Assembly: GCA_017534835.1 (NCBI GenBank)
Contig: JAFXVT010000067.1
Location: forward strand, 1 to 64,000
DNA from: Ruminococcus sp.
GTDB lineage: Bacteria; Bacillota; Clostridia; Oscillospirales; Ruminococcaceae
Length of the DNA: 64,000 bases
Direction: 5' to 3'
Part shown: positions 50,831 to 60,072 of the stretch, in pieces
How the letters are laid out: every line of letters begins with the position of its first letter
Position numbering within the stretch: the stretch's first letter is position 1
The notes under the pieces: generated by a model
What the model was told of the DNA's origin: nothing
The model's database searches: none
Seen by the model: the letters and a program-made list of their open reading frames with translations, nothing else
Made by a program: the position numbers and the translations under genes

Positions 50831-52294
50831 ATGAGATTCTATCCTACACTTGAGACAGCAAGGGAATACGCCGCAGACGGCAGGTATGACATAATGCCTG
50901 TGAGCTGTGAGCTGCTGTCCGACATCTGCACACCGATCGAGGCTGTGAAGATACTGAAAAATGTGTCGACACACTGCTATCTTCTTGAATCGGCTGCGGA
51001 CAGAGAGCGCTGGGGACGCTGGACGTTCCTCGGCTTTAAGCCGGCGCTTGAGCTGACCTGCTCGGACAACAGGATCACTATTGGCGGCGAGGACATAGAA
51101 ACAAGCGACCCCACAGCACATATCCGCTCGCTTCTCGCGAAATACCGCAGTCCGCGCGTGGAGGGACTTCCTCCGTTCACGGGAGGGCTCGTCGGCTACT
51201 TCAGCTACGATTTCATCGGCTACAGCGAACCGACAGTGAAGCTTCCCGTCGATGACAGCGAGCACTTCAAAAATGCCGATCTTATGCTGTTCGACAAGGT
51301 CATCGCCTTCGACAACTACCGCAGAAGGCTCGTGCTCATCGCGAATATGAAGCTCTCAGACCCGGAAAACAGCTACAAGCGCGCCTGTATGGAGCTCGGA
51401 CAGATGGCAGAGCTCCTGCGGAGCGGAAAGCCCGTGAGCGAGCCGCCCGGACGGCTCAGGAGCGAGGTCACCGAGCTGTTCACGCAGGAGGAGTTCTGCT
51501 CGATGATAGAGCGCGCAAAGCAGCATATCTTCGACGGCGACATCTTCCAGATAGTCCTTTCAAACCGCCTCTGTGCGGAGTATGAGGGCAGTCTGCTGAA
51601 CACCTACCGCATCCTCAGAACGACGAATCCTTCGCCTTATATGTTCTATTTTTCGGGCACTGACGTCGAGATAGCAGGAGCTTCACCGGAGACTCTCGTC
51701 AAGCTCGAAAACGGCGTCCTGCACACCTTTCCTCTCGCAGGGACACGTCCGCGCGGCAAGACGGACGAGGAGGACGAAGCTCTCGAAACAGAGCTTCTCG
51801 CGGACGAAAAGGAGCTTGCCGAGCACAATATGCTCGTCGACCTCGGACGTAATGACCTCGGACGTATCAGTAGATTCGGTACAGTCAGCGTCGAGCAGTA
51901 CAAGAGCATTCTCCGCTATTCGCACGTTATGCATATCGGCTCGACGGTGCGCGGCGAGATACGCGATGACTGCGACGCACTTGACGCGGTCAATTCCGTT
52001 CTCCCGGCAGGTACGCTCTCGGGCGCACCCAAGATACGCGCCTGCCAGCTCATAGCCGAGCTCGAGAACAACAAGCGCGGTCTCTACGGCGGCGCGATAG
52101 GCTACATCGACTTCACCGGCAACCTCGACACCTGTATCGCTATCCGTTCCGCATTCAAGAAGAACGGCAAGGTCTTCATCAGGAGCGGCGCAGGTATAGT
52201 TGCGGATTCTGTCCCCGAGAATGAATACCGCGAATGCCGCAACAAGGCTGCGGCAGTAGTTGAGGCTATAAAAGCTGCTGAGGAGGTGGAGTGA
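50831..52294 (+). CDS. trpE: Anthranilate synthase component I
   Basis: Makes anthranilate from chorismate with ammonia supplied by TrpG; first step of tryptophan synthesis. The 487 residues include the feedback site LLES (residues 51-54), so the enzyme is likely inhibited by Trp. Chorismate-binding motifs are seen: IFQIVLSNR, GASPETLVK, PLAGTRPRG, DLGRNDLGR, GTLSGAPKIRACQLI and GAGIVADSVPENEY. AGGAGG precedes the ATG. First gene of trpEGDCFBA, controlled by the T-box. Confidence 0.98.
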   Translation: MRFYPTLETAREYAADGRYDIMPVSCELLSDICTPIEAVKILKNVSTHCYLLESAADRERWGRWTFLGFKPALELTCSDNRITIGGEDIETSDPTAHIRSLLAKYRSPRVEGLPPFTGGLVGYFSYDFIGYSEPTVKLPVDDSEHFKNADLMLFDKVIAFDNYRRRLVLIANMKLSDPENSYKRACMELGQMAELLRSGKPVSEPPGRLRSEVTELFTQEEFCSMIERAKQHIFDGDIFQIVLSNRLCAEYEGSLLNTYRILRTTNPSPYMFYFSGTDVEIAGASPETLVKLENGVLHTFPLAGTRPRGKTDEEDEALETELLADEKELAEHNMLVDLGRNDLGRISRFGTVSVEQYKSILRYSHVMHIGSTVRGEIRDDCDALDAVNSVLPAGTLSGAPKIRACQLIAELENNKRGLYGGAIGYIDFTGNLDTCIAIRSAFKKNGKVFIRSGAGIVADSVPENEYRECRNKAAAVVEAIKAAEEVE

Positions 52295-52855
52295 ATGATA
52301 CTGCTCATCGACAATTACGACAGCTTCTCCTACAACCTTTTCCAGCTCGTGGGAGAGCTCAGACCAGACATCAGAGTTATACGCAACGATGAAATGACAG
52401 TAGAAGAGATACGCGCACTTGCACCGGAAAAGCTCATCCTCTCGCCCGGACCCGGACGTCCCGAGGATGCAGGCATCACAGTGCAGGCTGCGGCAACGCT
52501 TGCGAGGGAGATACCCACGCTCGGCGTCTGTCTCGGACATCAGGCGATCTGTCAGGCTTACGGAGCACAGGTCGTGCACGCTAAAAGGCTTATGCACGGC
52601 AAGCAGAGCACGGTAACACTTGATACTGAGTGTCCGCTGTTCCGCGGACTTCCGGAGCAGACTGAGGTCGCACGCTATCATTCGCTGGCAGCGGTCGGAC
52701 TTCCCGACTGCCTGAGAGCCGCAGCTGTCACAGATGACGGCGAGATAATGGCGGTGCAGCACGCAGAATTCCCGATATACGGCGTGCAGTTCCACCCGGA
52801 GTCGATACTGACTCCACTCGGCAGGGAAATGCTGAAGAACTTTGTTGAGCTTTGA
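52295..52855 (+). CDS. trpG: Anthranilate synthase component II (glutamine amidotransferase)
   Basis: A 186-residue class I amidotransferase that releases ammonia from glutamine for TrpE. Nucleophile Cys79 in GVCLGHQAIC, oxyanion segment SPGPGRP, and the His/Glu pair in QFHPES are present. Its ATG directly follows the trpE TGA, so it is translationally coupled. In some bacteria this subunit also serves PabB; no pab gene is here. Confidence 0.98.
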   Translation: MILLIDNYDSFSYNLFQLVGELRPDIRVIRNDEMTVEEIRALAPEKLILSPGPGRPEDAGITVQAAATLAREIPTLGVCLGHQAICQAYGAQVVHAKRLMHGKQSTVTLDTECPLFRGLPEQTEVARYHSLAAVGLPDCLRAAAVTDDGEIMAVQHAEFPIYGVQFHPESILTPLGREMLKNFVEL

Positions 52856-52870
52856 TGCGGAGGTATTGTT

Positions 52871-53890
52871 ATGATAGAAAAAGCGATAGTAAAAATTGTT
52901 GACAAACAGGATCTGACATATGATGAGGCATACGAGGTAATCAGTGAAATAATGGCTGGAAAGACCAGTGCTACGCAGAATTCTGCGTTCCTTGCAGCTC
53001 TTTCCACCAAGTCCACGAAGGCTGAGACCACTGACGAGATAGCAGGCTGTGCGGCAGCGATGCGCGATGCAGCCACAAAATTCGAGAACGATGACGACCT
53101 GCTCGAAATTGTCGGAACAGGCGGTGATAACGCACAGAGCTTCAACATTTCGACCACATCGGCAATGGTGCTCGCAGCTGCCGGGGTAAAGGTGGCAAAG
53201 CACGGAAACCGCGCAGCTTCGTCACTTTCCGGAACTGCCGACTGCCTTGAGGCTCTCGGTGTGAACATTGATATGGACGTTGCGAAGTGCCGCGAGATGC
53301 TCGATGAGACCAACTTCTGTTTCTTCTTCGCGCAGAAGTACCACACCTCGATGAAGTACGTCGGACCTATCCGCAAGGAGCTCGGTATCCGCACAGTTTT
53401 CAATATCCTCGGACCTCTCACTAATCCGTCGAGCCCGAAGAGATTCCTCCTCGGCGTTTATGACCCTTCTCTCGTTGAGCCGCTCGCACAGGTCCTGATG
53501 AACCTCGGCGTAAAGCGCGGAATGGTCGTACACGGACTTGACAGGCTCGATGAGATCTCGGTCGCAGCTCCGACGAGCATATGCGAATTCAAGGACGGCT
53601 GGTTCAAGAGCTATACCGTTTCTCCGCAGGAATTCGGGCTCAGCGGCGGTACACACGAGGATATACGCGGCGGCACACCTGCTGAGAATGCAGAGATAAC
53701 ACGCAGTATCCTCCGCGGCGACGACCGGGGTCCGAAGCGTGATGCTGTACTGATGAACGCAGGTGCGGCACTGTGTGTGGCTGAAAAGGCTGAGAGCATC
53801 GCGGAGGGTGTAAAGCTTGCCGCAGAGCTCATAGATTCGGGCGCGGCTTATGCTGCACTTGAAAAGATAGTGGAAGTTTCAAACAGATAA
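52871..53890 (+). CDS. trpD: Anthranilate phosphoribosyltransferase
   Basis: Transfers phosphoribosyl from PRPP to anthranilate. The 339 residues show the PRPP site [17 protein letters not shown] (about residues 81-97), KHGNRAASS, and the [19 protein letters not shown] segment. Standard length. It starts 15 bases after trpG with GGAGG upstream. Not fused to trpG, unlike in enterobacteria. Confidence 0.98.
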   Translation: MIEKAIVKIVDKQDLTYDEAYEVISEIMAGKTSATQNSAFLAALSTKSTKAETTDEIAGCAAAMRDAATKFENDDDLLEIVGTGGDNAQSFNISTTSAMVLAAAGVKVAKHGNRAASSLSGTADCLEALGVNIDMDVAKCREMLDETNFCFFFAQKYHTSMKYVGPIRKELGIRTVFNILGPLTNPSSPKRFLLGVYDPSLVEPLAQVLMNLGVKRGMVVHGLDRLDEISVAAPTSICEFKDGWFKSYTVSPQEFGLSGGTHEDIRGGTPAENAEITRSILRGDDRGPKRDAVLMNAGAALCVAEKAESIAEGVKLAAELIDSGAAYAALEKIVEVSNR

Positions 53891-53900
53891 GGAGCAGGAA

Positions 53901-54686
53901 ATGACTATACTTGAACAGCTTGCCGGATATGCGGCAGAGCGTGTGAGGACGGCGAAAATGTCGCTTCCGGAGGATGCGGTCCGCGAGCAGGCGTATGCGC
54001 TCCCGAGGGGGGAGTTCGGGTTCGAGAAGGCGCTCAGCCGGAAGGGACTCTCGTTCATCTGCGAGTGTAAGAAGGCGAGCCCGTCAAAGGGCGTTATCGC
54101 TGAGGATTTTCCGTATCTGGACATCGCGAGGCAGTATGACTCGGCAGGGGCGGACTGCATTTCCGTTCTGACGGAGCCGAAGTGGTTCCTCGGAAGTGAC
54201 AGCTATCTCCGCGAGATAGCGGAAACGGTGAAGATACCGTGTCTGAGGAAGGATTTCACTGTCGATGAATATATGATATACGAGGCGAAAACTCTCGGAG
54301 CATCGGCAGTGCTGCTCATCTGCTCTATCCTCACACCTGCCCGGATAGAGCGATATATCGGTATCTGCGACGAGCTCGGGATGTCTGCGCTCGTGGAGGC
54401 TCACGACGAAGCTGAGGTGCGCAGCGCGCTCTCGGCAGGAGCGAGGATAATTGGCGTGAACAACCGGAATCTTGCCGATTTTACGGTGGATACCGGCAAC
54501 AGCTGCAAGCTTCGCGAGCTTGTTCCGGACGGTGTGCTGTTCGTTTCCGAGAGCGGTGTCAGCAGCCGTGAGGATACGGAAAAGCTCGAAAAAGTCGGTG
54601 CGGACGCGGTGCTCGTCGGCGAGGCTCTGATGCGAGCTCCGGACATCGCCGCAAAGCTTCGCGAGCTGAAAGGCGGGAGCGTATGA
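53901..54686 (+). CDS. trpC: Indole-3-glycerol phosphate synthase
   Basis: Closes the indole ring from CdRP. A 261-residue TIM barrel with the catalytic Lys/Glu motifs FICECKKASPSKG, LTEPKWFLG, CLRKDFTVDEYMI and GVNNRNLADFTVD, plus SESGVS near the end. Starts 10 bases after trpD; its end overlaps trpF by 4 bases. Confidence 0.98.
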   Translation: MTILEQLAGYAAERVRTAKMSLPEDAVREQAYALPRGEFGFEKALSRKGLSFICECKKASPSKGVIAEDFPYLDIARQYDSAGADCISVLTEPKWFLGSDSYLREIAETVKIPCLRKDFTVDEYMIYEAKTLGASAVLLICSILTPARIERYIGICDELGMSALVEAHDEAEVRSALSAGARIIGVNNRNLADFTVDTGNSCKLRELVPDGVLFVSESGVSSREDTEKLEKVGADAVLVGEALMRAPDIAAKLRELKGGSV

Positions 54687-55282
54687 CGCGCGTGAAGCTC
54701 TGCGGTCTGCGCTCTGAGGCGGACGTTCGTGCAGTATTGGAGCTGCGTCCCGACTATGCCGGATTCATTCTGAGCAGCGGCTTCCGGAGAAGTGTAGGAG
54801 CGGCTGAGTTCCGTATGCTTTCGGCAATGCTCGAGGGCAGCGGGATCGCACGAGTGGGAGTTTTCGTGAACGAGCCGCTGACATCGCTCGCGGCGCTTGC
54901 TGAGTTCACCGACTTCCTTCAGCTCCACGGGAGCGAGGACGATGAGTATATCCTGAAGGTCAGGGGGCTGACCGGAAAGCCCGTGATAAAGGCATTTACG
55001 GTGAAGTCCGCAGGCGACGTCACCGAAGCAGAGCGCTCTCCGGCGGACTTCGTTCTCCTCGACAGCGGCACCGGTACCGGAAGCGCATTCGACCATTCTC
55101 TCATATGCGGTATCCGGCGCGATTATTTCCTTGCAGGCGGACTTGCTCCGGAGAATGTCGGCAATGCTATTGACCGGTTTGAGCCGTTTGCTGTCGATGC
55201 AAGCAGCTCGCTCGAAACGGACGGTATAAAGGATAAGGCTAAAATGGCGGCGTTTACAAACGCTGTCAGACGGAAAGGATGA
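54683..55282 (+). CDS. trpF: Phosphoribosylanthranilate isomerase
   Basis: Isomerises phosphoribosylanthranilate to CdRP. A 199-residue TIM barrel: [12 protein letters not shown] with the catalytic Cys, [28 protein letters not shown] with the catalytic Asp, and [14 protein letters not shown] overlap with trpC. Somewhat diverged but all key positions are kept. Confidence 0.96.
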   Translation: MTRVKLCGLRSEADVRAVLELRPDYAGFILSSGFRRSVGAAEFRMLSAMLEGSGIARVGVFVNEPLTSLAALAEFTDFLQLHGSEDDEYILKVRGLTGKPVIKAFTVKSAGDVTEAERSPADFVLLDSGTGTGSAFDHSLICGIRRDYFLAGGLAPENVGNAIDRFEPFAVDASSSLETDGIKDKAKMAAFTNAVRRKG

Positions 55283-55287
55283 TAGAA

Positions 55288-56478
55288 ATGTCAGATAAAA
55301 AGGGACGCTTCGGCGTACACGGCGGTCAGTACATTCCAGAGACGCTGATGAACGCCGTTATCGAGCTCGAAAAGGAATACGAGCACTACAGGAACGACCC
55401 CGATTTTGTCCGCGAGCTCGACGATCTGCTCAGCAGATACGCCGGCAGACCCTCGCTGCTCTACTATGCGGATAAGCTCACAAAAACGCTCGGCGGTGCG
55501 AAGATATACCTCAAGCGCGAGGACCTCAACCACACAGGCTCGCACAAGATCAACAACGTTCTCGGACAGGCGCTCCTCGCAAAGAAAATGGGCAAGACCC
55601 GTCTCATCGCCGAGACCGGCGCTGGTCAGCACGGCGTAGCTACGGCAACTGCCGCTGCCCTTCTCGGAATGGAGTGCGTCGTATTTATGGGCGAGGAGGA
55701 TACGAAGCGTCAGGCGCTGAACGTCTACCGTATGCGCCTTCTCGGTGCTAAGGTCGTGCCTGTGACGAGCGGAACGGCTACGCTCAAGGACGCTGTTTCC
55801 GAGGCGATGCGCGAGTGGACCACACGTATCGATGACACTCATTACTGCCTCGGCTCAGTGATGGGTCCGCACCCGTTCCCGACGATAGTACGCGATTTTC
55901 AGGCTGTTATCTCGAAGGAAGCACGTGAGCAGATACTCGAATACGAGGGCAGGCTCCCCGATGCTGTCATTGCCTGCGTCGGCGGAGGCTCGAACGCTAT
56001 CGGCAGCTTCTACAACTTCATCGGTGACGAGGGTGTGCGTCTCATCGGCTGTGAGGCGGCAGGAAGAGGCATCGACACATTCGAGACTGCCGCTACAGTG
56101 AACACCGGAAGGCTCGGTATCTTCCACGGTATGAAGAGCTATTTCTGCCAGGACGAATTCGGTCAGATCGCGCCTGTTTACTCTATCTCGGCAGGTCTCG
56201 ACTATCCCGGCGTCGGTCCGGAGCACGCTTATCTCCACGACATCGGACGTGCCGAGTACGTGCCTGTTACGGATGACGAGGCAGTTGACGCATTTGAGTT
56301 CCTTTCGCGGACAGAGGGCATTATCCCGGCGATCGAGTCCGCACACGCCATTGCATACGCGATGAAGCTCGCTCCGACAATGGACAAGGACAAGATCATA
56401 ATCGTTACGGTATCGGGCAGGGGTGACAAGGACTGCGCCGCTATCGCACGCTACAGAGGGGAGGATATATATGAGTGA
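55288..56478 (+). CDS. trpB: Tryptophan synthase beta subunit
   Basis: Joins indole and serine using PLP. 396 residues with HTGSHKINN (PLP Lys), [20 protein letters not shown] phosphate loop and the terminal SGRGDKD. Start choice: AAGGA lies 8 bases before the ATG at 55288 but would touch the in-frame ATG at 55279, so 55288 is preferred. It overlaps trpA by 8 bases. Confidence 0.98.
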   Translation: MSDKKGRFGVHGGQYIPETLMNAVIELEKEYEHYRNDPDFVRELDDLLSRYAGRPSLLYYADKLTKTLGGAKIYLKREDLNHTGSHKINNVLGQALLAKKMGKTRLIAETGAGQHGVATATAAALLGMECVVFMGEEDTKRQALNVYRMRLLGAKVVPVTSGTATLKDAVSEAMREWTTRIDDTHYCLGSVMGPHPFPTIVRDFQAVISKEAREQILEYEGRLPDAVIACVGGGSNAIGSFYNFIGDEGVRLIGCEAAGRGIDTFETAATVNTGRLGIFHGMKSYFCQDEFGQIAPVYSISAGLDYPGVGPEHAYLHDIGRAEYVPVTDDEAVDAFEFLSRTEGIIPAIESAHAIAYAMKLAPTMDKDKIIIVTVSGRGDKDCAAIARYRGEDIYE

Positions 56479-57241
56479 TATTGCAAGTGCTTTCAGCCGC
56501 GGAAAGGCTTTTATCCCATTCATAACCTGCGGTGACCCGGACCTTGAAACAACAGGGCGGATAGTACGCGAGATGGCAGCAAAGGGCGCTGACCTCATCG
56601 AGCTCGGTATTCCCTTCTCAGACCCGACAGCAGAGGGTCCCGTCATTCAGGCAGCGAATATCCGCGCCCTTTCCGGCGGAGTCACGACGGATAAGATATT
56701 CGATTTTGTGGCAGAGCTGCGACGTGATGTGAAGATACCGCTCGTATTTATGACCTATGCGAACGTCGTTTTCTCTTATGACCCCGAGCGCTTTATGGCG
56801 CGCTGCTGTGAGACGGGCGTCGGCGGGATCATAATCCCCGACCTCCCCTTCGAGGAAAAGGACGAATTCCAGCCGGTCTGCCGTCAGTACGGCGTCGACC
56901 TCATCTCGCTCATCGCTCCGACATCCGCCGACCGTATCGCAATGATAGCGAAGGAGGCTGAGGGCTTCATCTACATCGTATCGAGCCTCGGAGTAACGGG
57001 AATGCGCTCGGAGATAACCACTGATATTTCTGCGATAGTCAGTGTTATCCGCGAGAATATGAGCGTTCCGTGCGCAGTCGGCTTCGGCATCTCGACTCCG
57101 GAGCAGGCAGCAAAGATGTCATCTTTTGCAGACGGCGTCATCGTCGGCTCTGCGATCGTGAAGCAGATAGCTGAGCACGGAAGGGATTCCGCTGCTCCCG
57201 TCGGCGAATTCACCGCTAAGATGAAAGCTGCTGTCATATGA
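56471..57241 (+). CDS. trpA: Tryptophan synthase alpha subunit
   Basis: Cleaves indole-3-glycerol phosphate and channels indole to TrpB. A 256-residue TIM barrel: [13 protein letters not shown], catalytic Glu in [19 protein letters not shown], Asp in [21 protein letters not shown] and [10 protein letters not shown]. Start at 56471 inside the end of trpB. Last gene of the operon; a terminator follows. Confidence 0.98.
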   Translation: MSDIASAFSRGKAFIPFITCGDPDLETTGRIVREMAAKGADLIELGIPFSDPTAEGPVIQAANIRALSGGVTTDKIFDFVAELRRDVKIPLVFMTYANVVFSYDPERFMARCCETGVGGIIIPDLPFEEKDEFQPVCRQYGVDLISLIAPTSADRIAMIAKEAEGFIYIVSSLGVTGMRSEITTDISAIVSVIRENMSVPCAVGFGISTPEQAAKMSSFADGVIVGSAIVKQIAEHGRDSAAPVGEFTAKMKAAVI

Positions 57242-57280
57242 TAAAGCATAGCGTGTACACACTTGAATAATAGTAAAAAA

Positions 57281-57324
57281 GCAAAAGGCTGCATGACCTG
57301 TCAGGACGTGCAGCCTTCTTTTGT
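57281..57324. terminator. Terminator of the trp operon
   Basis: AAGGCTGCA and TGCAGCCTT, a 9-bp stem with a 15-base loop and T-rich tail; also usable by the convergent radical SAM gene. Confidence 0.87.
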
Positions 57325-57327
57325 ATA

Positions 57328-58266
57328 TCAGAGCGTATAAAGCCTTCCCTGCCATGTATCGAGCTCCGCAAGGCGCTTGTCGATACCGCCGAGCACAGCT
57401 ATCTTGTCTGTGCTCCATTCAGGCGCGATGAGCTTGCGTTTGTCGCCGTCGCCGGTGATACGCTCGATGACGGTCTCGGGCGGAAGCAGCTCAAGCTGAC
57501 GGACTATGACATTGATGTACTCTTCACGGCTGAGGAGCGGCACATTTCCCTTTGCGTATTCGTCCGCGAGCCGGGTACCGCGTATTACGTGGAGCATTTG
57601 CAGTTTAACTCCGTCAGGCGCGAGGAGAGCGGTCTGACGGGCAGTTTCAGCCATCATTTCCGGAGTCTCGCCGGGCAGACCGTCGATTATATGGAGACAG
57701 GTGCGTATGCCGCGGCTTTTGAGCTTATTATAGCCGTTTACGAACTCTTCGTGCGTACAGCAGCGGTTTATGTATCTGATAGTTTCTTCGTGTACGCTCT
57801 GCATACCGAGCTCGACGGTCAGAGCTGTTTGTCTGTTCAGCTCGGAGAGAAGGTCAAGTACATCATCGGGGAGGCAGTCGGCGCGGGTGCCGATAGATAT
57901 GCCCTTCACGAACGGATAGCTGAGCGCTGAGAAGTATATCGTTCTGAGCTTCTCAACGGGAGCGTAAGTGTTCGTATTTGCCTGAAAATAGACGATTACG
58001 GGTACATCTCCGTGCTTTGCGGAAATGCGTCCGTACTCCTTTTGCAGCTGAGCCGAAGTGTCGATACTGCTGTCGGTGAAATAGCCGCTTCCGCCGTCGC
58101 AGAATATACAGCCGCTGACACCCTTGCTGCCGTCGATATTCGGGCAGGAGAATCCGCAGCCGATAACGGCTTTGTACAGCTTTTCGCCGTAAACAGTGCG
58201 GAAATAGTAGTTGAGCGTATGATAGCGCTTGTTGTCGAGGGAGTAGGGGAAAGGGCTCCTGCTCAC
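57328..58266 (-). CDS. Radical SAM protein, TIGR01212 family
   Basis: A 312-residue radical SAM enzyme of the YhcC/TIGR01212 type. The cluster ligands appear as CPNIDGSKGVSGCIFC, with GFSCPNIDG and GGSGYFTD typical of this group. Later VYFQANTNTYAP, GTRADCLPDD, ELGMQSVHE and HIIDGLPGE are core motifs. Its substrate is unknown; related enzymes modify or act near tRNA. Start: GTG at 58266 with AAGGAGGTG 6 bases upstream; an upstream extension is not supported. Confidence 0.92.
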   Translation of the reverse strand: MSRSPFPYSLDNKRYHTLNYYFRTVYGEKLYKAVIGCGFSCPNIDGSKGVSGCIFCDGGSGYFTDSSIDTSAQLQKEYGRISAKHGDVPVIVYFQANTNTYAPVEKLRTIYFSALSYPFVKGISIGTRADCLPDDVLDLLSELNRQTALTVELGMQSVHEETIRYINRCCTHEEFVNGYNKLKSRGIRTCLHIIDGLPGETPEMMAETARQTALLAPDGVKLQMLHVIRGTRLADEYAKGNVPLLSREEYINVIVRQLELLPPETVIERITGDGDKRKLIAPEWSTDKIAVLGGIDKRLAELDTWQGRLYTL

Positions 58267-58390
58267 GTCTCGCACCTCCTTATCACATAGTGTCAATACT
58301 GATTATATTACAGGACCGCGGAAAAAGCAAGTGGATAGGAAGTAATTTTTGCCGCTCTGCCGCCATATCATAAATGTGGAGGGGAGAGCG

Positions 58391-59908
58391 ATGATGAAAA
58401 GCAGAATGATACGCGACACAGCGCTGCTGACGCTTATGCAGCTTGCGCTCGATTCGGCAGCACTGCTGCTGAACGTCTTTATAACACGCGAGATAGGGAC
58501 CTCAGCGATAGGGATATTCTCGCTTATGGGGTCATTTCTCGGACTTGCCGGCATACTCTCGAACGGCAATGCTTTCCTGTGTATGAGCAGGCTCATTTCC
58601 GAAGAGATAGGCAAAAGCGGCGGTTCACCCGTGAAGGTGCTGTTTCACGGGCTAAAGCTGTGCCTGATAATGAGTGCGGGAGTATCGCTCCTGACCGTGC
58701 TTGCAGCCGAACCGCTGAGCAGCCGTTTTTTCAGTGGAGCAGAGGTGTCCGGTGCAGTTAAGCTGATGCCGTTCGCGCTTGTTTCCGGAGCTGCTGCGAG
58801 CTGCTTCAAGGGATACTTCAATGCGTGCAGGAGAGCGTCATCGGCAGCTGTCGGGGATATTTTCGAGTTCGCGGTAAAAGCAGCAGTTATGGTCGCGCTG
58901 ACACTTATGCAGCCGGTACATACCGAAGCGACGGTCTGCCGGATAATGATAACATCGATAATCGCCGGGAATATCAGCTCGCTCGCATTTATGCTCGCAA
59001 TGTTCATAAGGCATCGTCCGGCACGCACCGGGAAAGCCTCGCTCACATTCGGCGGTTACGTCGCCGCAGCCGTACCGATAATGGGAGGCGGGATACTCAC
59101 AGCAGCTCTCGGAAGTGCGAACGACGCACTGATACCTGTATGTCTGCGGCAGTACGGCGACTCTCAGGAGCAGGCGCTGAGCCTTTTCGGCATATTCGAG
59201 GCGATAGTTATCCCGACGCTGTTCTTTCCGTCGGTCGTGCTTTGCTCGATGTCGGGAATGATTGTGAGCGAATCCGCAAGAGCCGCCGCCGCCGGCAACC
59301 GCGAGCGCATACAGAGCCTTACATCGCGCCTTATCGAATACACGATGATATATGCGGTGTTCGCATCGGCAGTGCTGCTGAGATTCGGCGGAACTATCGG
59401 TGAGCTCCTCGGCGGAGGAAGTCTCGCAGGCGGACTCATTTCCGTGATAGCGCCTGTCGTTCCGTTCATTTATATGGAGATAGTGCTTGAGGCGCTCATC
59501 AAGGGAATGGGACTTCAGGGCTTTTCCTCACTCAACTACCTTGCCGAGTACGTCATACGCATCGCGGCTGTATTGATACTTGTTCCGGTCATCGGCTTCT
59601 GGGGGATAGCTGTTTCGTATTACGCGAGCAATGTGTTCGGCAATATATCGCGGCTCGTGAAGATACTCAGGCATACGGGAGTCCGGTTCAGACCGGTCAG
59701 GATGCTGCTCTCTCCGGTATTTTACGCAGCGCTTACCTGCTTCACGTCCGAGCTTCTGTGCAGACCTCTCGGGCTTCGAGATTCGGGAGCGGCGTATATG
59801 ACGGTCTGCACCGTATTGTGGCTCATCGGGTACGGAGCTGTTTTTGGTCTGTTGGTCATTTTTGGAGTGAAGGAGACGAAAAAAGTAAATTCATTTGTGC
59901 TAAATTAA
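58391..59908 (+). CDS. MATE/flippase-like protein, SpoVB type
   Basis: A 505-residue polytopic membrane protein (about 14 helices) of the polysaccharide-export MOP superfamily, close to stage V sporulation protein B and other lipid-linked oligosaccharide flippases. The N-terminus (MIRDTALLTLMQL...FITREIGTSAIGIFSLMGSF) and GYFNACRR region are typical. Likely moves a lipid-linked wall precursor during spore cortex formation or in growth. GGAGGGG precedes the ATG at 58391; earlier in-frame ATGs lack a ribosome site. Transcribed alone. Confidence 0.87.
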   Translation: MMKSRMIRDTALLTLMQLALDSAALLLNVFITREIGTSAIGIFSLMGSFLGLAGILSNGNAFLCMSRLISEEIGKSGGSPVKVLFHGLKLCLIMSAGVSLLTVLAAEPLSSRFFSGAEVSGAVKLMPFALVSGAAASCFKGYFNACRRASSAAVGDIFEFAVKAAVMVALTLMQPVHTEATVCRIMITSIIAGNISSLAFMLAMFIRHRPARTGKASLTFGGYVAAAVPIMGGGILTAALGSANDALIPVCLRQYGDSQEQALSLFGIFEAIVIPTLFFPSVVLCSMSGMIVSESARAAAAGNRERIQSLTSRLIEYTMIYAVFASAVLLRFGGTIGELLGGGSLAGGLISVIAPVVPFIYMEIVLEALIKGMGLQGFSSLNYLAEYVIRIAAVLILVPVIGFWGIAVSYYASNVFGNISRLVKILRHTGVRFRPVRMLLSPVFYAALTCFTSELLCRPLGLRDSGAAYMTVCTVLWLIGYGAVFGLLVIFGVKETKKVNSFVLN

Positions 59909-59959
59909 CAAATATTGACACGTGAAGTGATATGATATGTAGAAAAAGAATCGAAAGTA

Positions 59960-59988
59960 TTGCAATTTATTAACATTTGATATATAAT
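59960..59988 (+). promoter_or_regulatory. Promoter of the EF-G paralogue
   Basis: TTGCAA (59960-59965) and TATAAT (59983-59988), 17-base spacer. The roughly 75-base leader has two small hairpins (GTAGT/ACTAC and ACTGCA/TGCAGT). Confidence 0.8.
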
Positions 59989-60072
59989 TACTCTTGTAGT
60001 TGTATAAACTACACATATTACATACTGCAATGGTGCAGTGCGTTCATTATCTAACCGGAGGAGAAAACCAAG

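Noticed and set aside
51683..53203. 506-codon open frame antisense to trpE, trpG and trpD
   Set aside because: It crosses three conserved genes of an intact operon; chance open frame.
58267..58296. TTG start 10 codons upstream for the radical SAM gene
   Set aside because: It would place the strong ribosome site AAGGAGGTG inside the coding region; GTG at 58266 fits it.
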